DNA from: Ceriagrion tenellum
Taxonomy: Eukaryota > Arthropoda > Insecta > Odonata > Coenagrionidae
Assembly: GCA_963169105.1 (NCBI GenBank)
Contig: OY720643.1
Location: 20,804,373 to 20,868,372, forward strand
Length of the DNA: 64,000 bases
Direction: 5' to 3'
Position numbers and translations under genes: made by a program. The first letter of the stretch is position 1; every line of letters begins with the position of its first letter. This document shows, in pieces, positions 34,386 to 45,690 of the stretch. The notes under the pieces are model-generated. The model searched no databases, was not told the origin of the DNA, and was given only the letters and a program-made list of their open reading frames with translations.

Positions 34386-35548
34386 TCATGCATCACTTTT
34401 CCTCAAAGAATAGCCTAAACCTTTACTTGTGAAACATGATTGGTTTTTAGCGTTGAAAGATTTTTTTCACTACAATGCCAAGCACACGCGTGCTTGTATA
34501 CTTTTGCACATCTGCATTTGCCAAATCCATTGAATCTTTTAGTTTCAAAAATGTTTAGTTATGTGGTGTACTGCACGTTTTGCGGATTTTGGAACCCATT
34601 ATATGTCACACCCTTGATGCGGCTTGCATTTAATGTTGAAATACCAGTGAATATATTACTGTTAATAGAGTAATCTACCTCTATTGTTACGGAAGGTGAA
34701 ATTGGAATTAGAAAAACATTTTTTGTACAGGTTCAGGCCCCATACACCATTTATTTTTTCACTCCTTTCATAAAACCCATTCTCATTCTTGCACTTTTTA
34801 CTCGGCATATATTCTCAATCTTCCCTATAGCACGGCACAGTCATAAATGACCTATGAATTATAAAATAAATACATACCTCAGTTTATTTTACCTGTTGTT
34901 TTTTTCAAGTCCCAGATTATATTTGGCCCGTAATCAAGAAGAGGAATAAACCCTTCGAACAAGGTGCTACTGTTTACACATTTGGGTCAAAGTACTGCTG
35001 TTTCAGTGTTTGGGTGTACAGCTTAGAAGGGCTTGGTCTCGCTATGATATGCACCCCTAGTCATACGACGCTCCCGTCCCATGCATTAGACCAGAAGCGC
35101 CCTCTCTAGAACATTTCAACAGCCCCTCCTACCCCCATCCCTCTTCAAACCCTCTCCTTCCCCCCCCCCCCACTCACCCCCCACCGCTTCGTCGCTCCCG
35201 AGTCCGGCCGTGTGCGGAATGTGGAATGACAGTCGAGCGCCGACTTCGGCCGGGCATAATCCAGGGACCCTCAGGCGTCACCATGGAAACCACCACCCGT
35301 CCTCTGCACGCTACGAAATCTATTCGTGCGTAACGCCCTCTCGTGTTAGCGGCCGAAATTTGCAATTCAGTGCGGAGATCGAAGCGCAATGTGGATGGGT
35401 TTGGGAATGATTCACCATCGTGCGGCGCCACCCTGGGCGTTTTCATCAAAGAAATTTGATAAACATCCGCGTCTTTCGGTATGGAGGGTGAAAGTCATGC
35501 TTCGTTCCGTCCGCACTCGTATTTTAAATCTTCACCATCGTCATCAAT
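34386..35548. other. Unassigned stretch with a GC-rich patch
   Basis: About 35080-35480 is GC-rich, including ten C in a row near 35165 and several CpG. Short overlapping frames on both strands look compositional. Confidence 0.4.
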
Positions 35549-35660
35549 GGACGTTCAATCCTAAGATTGACTAGAGCACCCTCTTCAGTTCTAATCCATT
35601 ACCCTTACTCTCTATTTGTTCTTGGATACTTACGTCTTTCTTTTGTTTATATATGCATTT
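35549..35660 (+). repeat. Interspersed repeat with TCAATCCTAAGATTG, copy 1
   Basis: GTTCAATCCTAAGATTGACT and a following pyrimidine-rich body with ATTACCCTTACTCTCT recur at 49950 and 59300. No coding content, and the family is not identified. Confidence 0.5.
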
Positions 35661-35703
35661 CTTGGCTTGATTTTCGTAGTACTATATAAAATAGCAAACA
35701 TAA

Positions 35704-36395
35704 AATATTCAAATACAGTATAATATCTTGGCATAACCTTCACTTCAAATATATCGTGGGGATTACACATACAGAACATATGTGGCGCAGCATTAAAAAA
35801 AAACTAGATTTTGTTAAACGTATAATAGGAAAGTCCTCGGATTAAAAAGTCAAAGATAGATACTACTTCGCTCTGTTTAGGCCACACCTCGAATACTCCG
35901 CGAGCTTTTGGGACCCTGGTCAAATAGGTTTAGCCAAAACAATTAATAAGATACAAAGGAAAGCAGCGCGATTTGTTAATAACTGCTACAAGCTTACATA
36001 TAGTGTCTCGCAACTTTTAGAGGGATTAAGGTGGGAGACCCTAGAGACTCGGAGGCTACTCGCTAGGCTTAGTTTGTTTGATAAATTCAGAACTGATATT
36101 TTTCAGAGCGACATAGATAATATTATCACGACTCCTCACTACATCTCTAGGTCTGACAGAAGCGTTAAATAAGAGAGATACACTGCCAAACAGATAGGTA
36201 CAAAAACTCTTCTTTCGGCGCACAATTAGTGATCACAATAAAAACTGAGCTCTACTAAATTCACTCCGTTAATACATTCCAAAAACTTACATCTTTACAC
36301 GGCTGGTGACCTTACGTGACCTGGTGAGCTTACGAAATAAGCCCCCACCACACGCCCATGTTGTGGCTCGCAGGGTATTATGTAGATGTAGATGT
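35704..36395 (+). mobile_element. 5'-truncated LINE (CR1/Jockey-like) with reverse transcriptase C-terminus
   Basis: Best-preserved member of the main LINE family here. Translation with frame changes gives YLGITFTSNISWGLHIQNIC (near 35730), KKLDFVKRIIG, YYFALFRPHLEYSASFWDPG, INKIQRKAARFV, YSVSQLLEGLRWETLETRRL and ARLSLFDKF. This is the region just after the reverse transcriptase catalytic core in CR1/Jockey-clade LINEs, where L.RPHLEYASSVWDP, IQRRAARFV and L.W..LE.RR are standard. The ORF2 end (near 36205) is followed by the 3' region, the terminal hairpin (36349-36383, CCCACCACACGCCC ... GCTCGCAGGG) and a TATGTAGATGTAGATGTA tail. An in-frame stop after GKSSD and frame changes show it is inactive. 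Confidence 0.75.
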
Positions 36396-36545
36396 AAACT
36401 CCAACTGTGTTACCGATTTATGAGTTCGGATACAGCTATCTAATCTAAGTATTGATTGCGTCGTATAAAGATTTAGAGGGGAAAGATATATTTCTCAGAA
36501 AAAAACCCTCTTAGGTAATTCCTTCTCTTCTTTTATCCTGATTAT

Positions 36546-36766
36546 CACGACGATAGGTACAACAACTCGTTCTTTTCGCGATCAATAAGCGACCACAATA
36601 AAAATTGAGCTCGAATAGATACACTCCTATGATAAATGTCACCATTTTATCTCCCAAAAAGTACACCTCTACACGGCTCGTGACCTAACACCCCCTGCCA
36701 CACGCCCAAGTGGCGGCTCGCGGGGTATTATGCAGAAGCAGATGTAGATGTACTTCTTCCGTTCCA
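36546..36766 (+). mobile_element. LINE 3' end, second of two consecutive copies
   Basis: It begins at GATAGGTACAACAACTCGTT, equivalent to about 36199 in the preceding copy, and repeats the same 3' region. The hairpin is at 36692-36725 (CCCTGCCACACGCCC ... GGCTCGCGGGG), followed by a TATGCAGAAGCAGATGTAGA tail. The ORF2 end reads SFF/PRSISDHNKN-like in one frame, matching the C-terminal SFFPRTI.W box of this class. Confidence 0.7.
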
Positions 36767-39700
36767 CTAAATGGTACTCTCGAGGAAGGAGAAGGAATCC
36801 ACTTGCTCTAATTTGTCTCCTCTCAGAGTGACCTCTACGCTCAGCGATCTCAAAATATGCCAAGACTTGATCATCTTCATGTTTCAAAGCTCAGAACATG
36901 AAAAAAGCACTGTACGACAACTCTCAAACCTAAGTGTGTCAGATTATTTTCTTTCATAACCATGATTTTATTCCTTCGAACGCTCACGTCCAAGAAGCGC
37001 TCGCTACGAAGTAGTCCGAGGAATGTTAAAAGGCGCAAACATAAATTTTCATGTGATCCAGTCTAATTTTTTGTAATACTTATCGTAAGTAACACATTTT
37101 TTAATAAACTCCTCATCTGGCCAGCCACAGTTTTTCATTAATATTTCGGCCTATTACCCTTAGTTTTGGCTCATATATTAAAACTTAGAGAAGAAAAGTT
37201 TTAAAGATGTACTCTTAAGAAAATGGCAGGAGCCTTCACATTACGCTTGTAAAAATAGGTAAAATGATGTATTCTCCTCTTACATGCAGCCAAACAACAC
37301 CAATTCGCATCTTCTTCGGGACAATGACCGCGTGGCCTTTGCTGTCTGGAAACCTGTAACTAATTAATTAAACTTGTAGGGGTTCCATATCGAATGGAAG
37401 GCGTTTAGTTGCCGGACATCATGAAACTCGGAGCATTAATGAATGCGACCATTGTAATCCTCATTGTTACCCTCCCCTTATGTTTCATTTCGGATTGAAA
37501 TTTACCAGATCATTTTAATTTTTCTGCAAACCGTCTTTACGTACGTACGTTAAATTTTTTGTCTCGTTCATAAACATGCTTGTACGGAATACAGCATAGA
37601 TTTGGGGTAAATCTAATTCTCGAGAAGATTTACAGGAAGAGCCCAACATGAATGTAAACCTAGAATAGACTTCGATGGATTAGAACTCTGATATTTTTAA
37701 TCGCCTGAACAACACTATTCAATAAAAATATTTGCTTTTTTAAAATGGAAAATGAAATTCAAATTAGGGACCACTTACATTTGCTAATAATGCAATTACC
37801 ATTGGCACTGTTGTTTTCTCCTTTATTTTTCCATTGAAAAAAATTAATTAGGGAGGAAATTGTTCCATTTTGGGAGAAAAGATTTTTTTAGGCCCCGTTT
37901 TTTTTTAAGATTATGCAACAGCAAATAAGAATTCCCACCAAAGATGAGATCGCTTTTAGATATGTGTGTATCAATCATTTTATAAGGACTTTTACTTATT
38001 TGGTTGCACATTTTCTCCCGTTGATGACTTCTTGCAGTTCCTTCTGAGAATCAGAATTTGGCCCAGCACACTTCTACAAAACGAGATTTTTTTCATTATA
38101 AATGATCTGGTAAGTAAACCCAAGATTCATTAGATCTCCAAAATTCAATTCCTCGCACGACGGCGGAGATAACCAAACCGCTTTCATATTCAGGGACGAA
38201 CACGTTTTTCCACTCGCAGCCCAAAGGCCTTTTCGCAAGACCATTCATCCCTTCCAACACGGGTATCCGCACGCGGGCAGGGGATATTTGTTATAATAAC
38301 TTTCCAAGGGGGGAAGGGATTAAGAAGCAAGACCGACCTGGGGATCGGAGGGTAGCATTAAAAAGGTCTCTTAGCACGCTCTCTCTTGTTCTACCCTTTT
38401 TATGTTGTTTTTCCCCCCTACACTATCTCTTGAACATTGCTCCATCGGAGGTCGAGGGAATTGGAGTATGTGCATGGAAAGCATAAATTGAGTTTTGGAA
38501 CGGATGTGTTGGAGTTCGGGGAAATAGAGGAAGCGGTCGAGTTAAGGCTCTGGTCCTTGAGACGAGAGGAAACTCCAACGGAGAAAATTCAAAGGGAGAG
38601 AGAGAGGAGAAGGAAAGGGTGTGAGAGGGAAAGGGTTAAAGGGAACTGCGGAGAGGATTTTTGGACCCTGGGATCGGACTAGGGGTCACACGGGAGAGGA
38701 GGAAGACGAACGGGGGAAGGGAAACGAAATATATGGCGAGGTGGACCTCTTCAGTGCTGCCGACGTTTTCATTTATATTGCCCCGGGGTAAAAGATCGAT
38801 CTGCGCCATGCAGTGGTTTGAAAAAACGTCGTTCTCTCCTCTTCCCTTGGCACTGCCACGGGGGAAGGTAAAATTGAGTTATTACGGAACAGTTGCAGGG
38901 ACTAAAGAGGGAGGTTAAAGGAAGGAAGGAGGGAGAGGGGGGAGCGGGAGGAGATTTTATTCTAGACGAGTGGCTTCTCTTACGGATGGGATGTGAGCTA
39001 GAGGAAATTGGTCGAGTCTTGGAGATGGAAGTGTGGGGGTCGGTAGGATTGGAGCAATCAAGTTAATTGCCCCCACGCAGTATAAAAAAATAAACCATTT
39101 TTTTCATCTAATCGACTGGGTCGTTATCTCGAATTAGGCGATGAATGATATCCCTCTAGTAGAAGATGAAATTGCGCCATTTCTCGGGTACTGTCAAAAA
39201 AATAACATGCAATTCTACACAGTAAGTACACATAAATGCTTTTATTTTTACCAACGTCAAACTGCCTCCCTCAGGCAATATCCTTCCGAAGGCTCTTTTC
39301 TACGACTGTGCAATAAATGCGGCCCAGAATTGCACGGTTTATTTTTAGTTTGCTTTCTTCTTTTGGAACATCAGTTGTCTTAACTGCATGATTGAGACTT
39401 GGTGGTTAAACCTTTATTTATATTTTGGCATGTGATGGAAACCGTTTGGGTTTGAATATCATTGCATTTTTTTGTACCCACGACCGGAGAATCTCTCGCT
39501 TTGGTGACAACTTAAATAACGTTTTAGTTTTTTGTGTAATTTATAGTTATCAGACATTTAAGACATTGCGCTTAGTGTATCTAGCGTGTAACACACGTCT
39601 CTTATTATTCTATTCATTCCTTTTGCAGTGACATTTACATAAGCGATACAGATAAAATCTTACCAATATTTTGTGAGATCTGAATTGGAACAAATGCTTC

Positions 39701-41160
39701 GTTGGTTTTAACTTCATTTATGAGAAAATTCATGTTCATTTCAAAATGAAAAACTTGTATCCATAAAAAAATCCCTTAAAGTAAGCCCAGTCCTTAAATA
39801 CCGATTGAGGAATGTTCTCATTAAATTTCTGAGTGGTGGAATTTCTTGCTTTCATCGCCCATTTTCAAAATAACATTTGAGAAAAACAAAAATATTTACG
39901 GCGAACCTGATATTCTTCCGTAGTTCATTCATTTTTTTAAGCATTTTCTGTCACATATTGCTCATTAACTTAACGAAAAACCTATTTTTAACTAATCTAT
40001 AATCGTTGGGGTACGCAAAAAGTAGTATGTTTTTGAGATGGGCTTATTAAATTTATAATTACTTTTAACCCCTTCAGTCACTTTAATATTGAGTTTCGCC
40101 TGTTTTTATGGGCTAAGTTGATAGTTTTGTACCATGCAAAAATTATGTACAAAATGCGCATTCTTTACGGTGAGATGAAAATTCTGCAGAGCTAATACAT
40201 GCAATCATTTTGACACGCGTTCTTTGGAGCTGAAAGTACATACTTTTTGGAATAGGTTTTATCAAAAAAATAACCTGGATTGAATATTCCTTTTTTCCAT
40301 GCTCCTCAATTTCTCTCTTGTCTTTTGCATGATCCATATCTCATTCTTTCGCATCCTCAGGGTCGCGCTTTTTGTTTAATTTTTTTTTGGCTCGTCCGGC
40401 GTTTTAATCAGGACGAATTGGGTGCCGCCGCTTTGACGATATTTTTTCCTCTCCCCCATGTTCAAGTCACGGAAACTCTGCCAAAATTGTGCCGTGACCT
40501 CTCTATTAGTCAGGTGGAAATTCTCTTCGCACCCGCAGGGTGTAATTTAGCCCTCCGCCACCCCTCGACCCTCCGCTACTCCCACTCTTCCTGCCTCCTC
40601 GGTCCCTCTACGAACTACCCTCTCGCCCTCCAACCCACCTCCGTCCGCTGTGGCAACACTCTCATTCCTCCGCTGCGACCGTTTTTCAGTTTAAATAAAC
40701 GACGAGGATTGGCTTGATTTATTAAAATTAAAGAAACGGGTAAAAAATAGTGGTGTTTTCCTGCCAAGAGAGGGAGAGAGAGTGAGACTGGGGTGGGAAA
40801 AGATTGTAATTGGTGGGTTTTCCTGATTTGATTTATAAAATTATAACGCAGAGTACATCCTCCAAGAAAACAGCGTTACACATTTAGTTCACATAGTAGA
40901 CCTTACGGAAAATAGTGTCGCCAAATTAACTCTTAGCGTACTCGCTACGTCACGTGGGAATTCATCCCCTTATTTGCACTAACATAAATTAAAGGAAGAT
41001 AGATTAGAACAAAATGGAAACTTGAAGCTTTCACGTGGTGGAAGGACGTCATAAAAAACAAGATAAAAATTTGTGACTTACACAATTTATGGAATACTAG
41101 CGACCGGTTACGGCTGTCACGCAATCATCACCATGTGGAAGTCGCAAATTTTTACCTTGT
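36767..41160. other. Unassigned stretch with GC-rich islands
   Basis: No gene was recognised. A GC-rich, purine-rich island spans about 38160-39060 (many GGAGAG and GGAAG words). A second, pyrimidine-rich patch lies at 40280-40700. A short ACGTACGTACGT run is at about 37540. The rest is AT-rich. Confidence 0.4.
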
Positions 41161-41162
41161 TT

Positions 41163-41600
41163 ATTAAGATAGATTAGGTTAGATTAGCCTTTGGTGGAGT
41201 TACTTCTGAATGTAATGCGGCACTTATACCGGGTTGGTCCATTGTGTCAACCACCCTATCGGTGGTCATCTGTAGAGTTCATGTGCCTTGCTGAAGGCGA
41301 GCAGGTCACCTACAGGAATTTCCCCTACTTCGTTGGGCTCCAGAAACGGTGAGCTCAGATGCCTATTTCGAGTCCAAGGTATGCCTGGACAATCACAGAG
41401 AATATGGTAAGTGGTTTCATCCACTTCCTCACACCACCTGCATTAGGGAGAATCTGAAATCCTCAAAAGATGAAGATATCTCATCACTTGATAATGACTC
41501 GTGAGGAATTCCACTACCGTTCGTATTTAGCTCCGATTTAGTAGGAGGAGCCTCCTTGAGAGGCTAGGCTTTGGTCCCTTTATATTTAGTTGGCCTGCCG
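41163..41600 (-). pseudogene. R1/Jockey-like LINE ORF2 C-terminus with zinc-knuckle-like motif
   Basis: On the minus strand, translation gives FLTSHYQVMRYLHLLRISDS, a stop, then CRWCEEVDETTYHILCDCPG, PWTRNRHL and VGDLLAFSKAHELY. The C..C...E.T..H.LC.CP pattern after an LTGH-like box is the C-terminal end of R1/Jockey/LOA-type LINE ORF2, after the RNase H region. The gene-end stop is followed by a 3' region and a tail of TCTAA-type repeats (complement of AAGATAGATTAGGTTAGATTAG). One stop inside the motif block shows the copy is dead. Confidence 0.65.
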
Positions 41601-42341
41601 TAGCCTTGAAGTTGTTCGCCAGATCTCAGGGTGCTGAGTTAGACTCCATGTTCTAATTTCCATTCTCTCTACTGATGGGTATGATTGGTTCAGGGCCAAT
41701 CGGAATTGGATAAAAGTCACTTTATGAAATATTATTTGTAATTGGAAGATTCCTAGATGTAAAGATAGTGTACTGCCTGGTAATGTGTTAATTTTCCTCA
41801 AGCTCCTCAAGCTATTCCTCAAGCAACATCACCCCTCCATCCTTATGGAGGTTTGCATGGGATTTTCCATTAGAGCCTTTACATTTTACTAAACGTGGAA
41901 TGCATTTATACTCCATTGTCCTATAATATAAAAATCACTGTCGCTTTTACTTTTTTCATAGCCTTTATTGTCCAATCTGGGGGAATAAAATAAAATGTTT
42001 AATGTATCATTTAATTACAGTCGTTTTATTTTAGGTAAAATTAAAATATGTTTTATACTGATTCACAGAACTTTGAAAATAGCTCGAAGGCTAAATACAT
42101 ATTAAGCGTGTAACGAAACATGAACGTGTAAGAAACAGAAAACAATTACCTATGGTGACTAAAACTGACGTAATCTCATAAGCCCTGATAAAACTATATC
42201 ATTCAAGAAACGGTGGGAAGAAAGTCGTAGAATTAAGCTCTAGAGAAGGATACTTAACGGCAAAGTTAACATTGTGGAGATTTCAAAGAAAAGAGGTATC
42301 TTTTTTTTTCTTTGAAGGCTTCCGCGACTCATATACTAGTT
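41601..42341. other. Unassigned AT-rich stretch
   Basis: No feature was recognised. Confidence 0.45.
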
Positions 42342-42550
42342 TATGTTGCTCTTTTCAGGTATTCTCGTCGCGTGTTTAGTTTTTCTGACTACAGTTTCTC
42401 CCCTCTTCCTGGAGCCGTCTTCAGGTCCGTTGGATATTTTGTAATTGTTACAAAATGTCCAACGGACCTGAAGACGCCCCCAGGAAGAGGGGAGAAACTG
42501 TAGTCAGAAAAACTAAACACGCGACGAGAATACCCGAAAAGAGCAATATA
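42342..42550. mobile_element. Near-perfect 209-bp palindrome with hammerhead-like core
   Basis: The arms 42342-42444 and 42448-42550 are inverse copies of about 103 bp with very few mismatches and a 3-base spacer. Reading outward from the centre, each arm has GGACCTGAAGACG, a hairpin with CCCC and GGGG stems, GAAAC (plus strand near 42494-42498) and an A-rich segment (AGAAAAACTAAACACG). The CTGAAGA box fits CUGANGA. There is no coding capacity. Like the other palindromes here, it may be two head-to-head pseudo-LTRs of a Penelope-like family. Confidence 0.6.
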
Positions 42551-45500
42551 AAAGAGGTATCTGCTATGAGGAAAGGCAGGATCTAGAAACATGATCAGGG
42601 TTGGTGTTCCGTAAAGAATGAGGCGATACGTGGAGAGGAGAGAACGATCAATACTACTGAAAGCACCATTTAAATATTACTTAGCATTTTAGATCTAAAA
42701 TTAATTGACGGCGATGTATGCCTTTAAGACCATGGCTAGAAAGATTTTGTGGACGGGATGCTCCCTTTCGTGAGCGACTACGATTACGGACGATTGTGTA
42801 AAAGAACTTAATAGGACGATCGCGGAATGTCAATTTGATACAATGATTTATGTAATCGGGAGATTTACCATAAGAAATAACATTTAACATTGATTCTAAC
42901 TTTCATCGTATGTTAAATTTTTAAGAGACAGATTTTAACAAGAATTGACCATAACTCTTTTAAATATCTTAACGAAAAATATATCGAATTTTCATAAAAT
43001 CTTGCGGTTCTAATAAATTGTTCTCGTAAACCCCACAGGCAATTATTGCAGTCATTGTTTCATGTATATTTATTAACTTCACGAGCCTCAGTAAAAAATA
43101 AGTAATAAATAAGTTATTGTCCTCAATTTAAATGAATATACCTATATTACTAAAAAAGTTACGAATAGGTACAGAGTTAAATTGCTTCAGGAAATTTTGA
43201 AATCAATTTTCACATAATGGGTTGTTAGCTATTTTATTTCAAGCTAGTTCTCTATCTATTTTAGTATTCATTTTCTCTTGTTTCCTAAGAATTTCCATTT
43301 TTTGAGCAGAGAAATGGCTCTAGACATGCAATGCCCGTTATCGTGCCCACGGGGAATGGAACTTAACCGCGTCACGAAATATGGGCGAATTTGAATGACT
43401 GTTTTTAAATCTCCGGAAGTTCATTGAATTAATAAAAAGGGGAATAATTTTTTACGCGGAGCGTTTTGAGTGGCGATCCTTTCTGACGGGTTCTTAGTTT
43501 TTTTACCCCCTAAATTTTCACAGCTTTATCCCATATTTGATTTCCTCTCTCGCTGCAACCCGAAATCATTACACCGTCCACCGCGTTATTTTGGAATTCT
43601 CGTTTTCGCACGAACTGTCCATTTTTTTCGATGTAGAATCCCACCATATATATCAAATTTCTGGAAATATAAATAATCCTGACATTTGATTGTAAATGTA
43701 CTTACTCTGAGTAATTTTCTTATTTGGAAAACTCGCTATGTTATTTTCTTCACATCTCATGTACTACTAGTGGATTTTTTGGCAGCGATAAAACATTACT
43801 TACATTCTGCTATGTAATAAATATTTGTGTATGTTTGCTAGATTCAATAACACTAAATGGCGTACAAATAAATATTGGTCTTTTGATGCAGATGCTGTTT
43901 GTTTTATTGATTTGCGTTACATAAATCATTCCAATTTATGTGACTCCTTTTGTTTTTTGTTATGATATTCAAAACTCACATTTAATTAATGAAGCAACGC
44001 ATCGTAAGAACGCAATTTTGAGATTGGTTAATATCCTGTACTGGCATGTCTCATAGAGCCATATATATTGAATCAATCTATTTAAATTAAATGAATGAAA
44101 AGTCACTGTGTCAAAGAATGTTATCTGCCAGAAATTATTTTCAAACAGACTATTTAAGTAGGAGTTATTTCTTATATTCTAGATTGGAAGCAAATATTTA
44201 GGTATTTTTTCCGTTTAATTTTGGTACTATTTTACGTAGAGTTAACCTGAAATGCAGTTTTTACTTTAAAAAAAGGATATTTTACAGAAGATTTTACTGT
44301 AAAAAATTTGAAAGATGTTACATACAAAATTCTAGAGGGTGAACTTTATCAAGCCTTATTTGCAGCGAAAAACACCATGTTAGCTTTTATTATCGTTAAG
44401 ATATGTCATTGAATTTGACAAACAAAATGCCTGTCTGGAAATTTGGTTGAATCATCGAGTATTTGAAAGTTTTTTTTCATCTGTTGTGGAAACCTTACGA
44501 ACGAGCTTCAACGGATGGGAAGATAAGTTTACCATTCTGGTATCTTGAGTATTAAACAAAGTCGACATGCAATTTTGAGACTCTGGCAACTCCTTTAGAT
44601 TAACGGCGCAGGAGGCACTCCATCGGTGGGCGAGAGTTCTGGGGATGATAACGATTCAAAAAGGCGGAGGTGCAAGGGTTGAGGAAACCCCACTTTTCGG
44701 GTTGATACGAAGTAGCTCGTGTTGTGCCAACTGCGATTCCGCTCCCGTGAATTCGCGCTGCGGAGATGTCTGAGCTGAAGGGAGAGCAAACAAACGTGGA
44801 CTTTGTCGGTACAGTAACCGACTGAATTTCGACGCGGAGAGGAAGAAACGTTGACTGCCGGCGAGATGAAAGCTTTGGACTGCCGAAACGGAAACTTCAA
44901 AAGTGAGATTGGAACTGAAACAGAAGCGGACGGGAGGCATGCGCACACCAAGAAGGAATATAAAGGGGCCTTGTGTCCCCTCCAGAATGTATCTCTTCTT
45001 TTCTATCAACATAGTTCCTATACTATCCATACTCCTTTCTGTATAGCAATCCGTAGCAAGGGTATTGGGAAGAGGGCGAGTGTGCTCAAAACTAAATCCT
45101 AGAAATATTTATAAAACTACTACAATGCTATAAAGGTAAACTCCTGTCTGGCTGTGTATTTTCACCAACACTCGCTACTATATATTCTACAAGTATTGTG
45201 GAAACTATGAGTTATGATTTATTCACTTGCTGCATAAATACAAGATTGAAGAGTGATGCAGGAAGCATGCTACACGTCATCTTTGTATTGAAGTAATGCT
45301 ATATAGAAATTTAAGGCAATTATTTTAGAGATCAAGTCAAGTAATTAGTTACACTACCATTCCAAAAACCTTGCTTCATTGTCTTATTGGCAGTTGCTAT
45401 AGAAAAAAAATGAAGTCTAATCCTGTCTATTTCGCAGTTTATTCTTCTGCTCTCGATTTCCCAAATTCTATTTTCTACAATTTTTGGGCATCGTCGGATT

Positions 45501-45585
45501 ATAAATAGAGTTGACATTCACATAAAAGGTTAAGATTTAATTTTAGCCAACAGACTAATATCAATTTCCAACTTTGTTGTTGCAG
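42551..45585. other. Unassigned stretch
   Basis: Mostly AT-rich. A GC-richer patch lies at about 44590-44960, with overlapping frames of about 118-124 codons on the minus strand that have no recognisable family motif. Confidence 0.4.
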
Positions 45586-45589
45586 AAGG

Positions 45590-45690
45590 GGGGTGTATCA
45601 CTGTAGGAGTTATCGCAACATACTTTTACATATTTTGATCTTTTTCATACCGATTTCGGCCTAAAGCGTTCCAGGAAGCTTGTATGGCTC
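45590..45690 (-). repeat. Possible Penelope-like pseudo-LTR fragment
   Basis: On the minus strand, CCTGGAACGCTTTAGGC is followed by CGAAATCGGTATGAAAAAG. The hairpin (GCTTTAGGC) and GAAAT fit the pattern of the other loci, but the first box is changed (CTGGAAC instead of CTGATGA). The evidence is weak. Confidence 0.3.

Noticed and set aside
37535..37552. ACGTACGTACGT run
   Set aside because: Ordinary short simple repeat.
40070..40090. TTTTAACCCCTTCAGTCAC as a possible piggyBac MITE end
   Set aside because: No matching opposite end with TTAA was found nearby.
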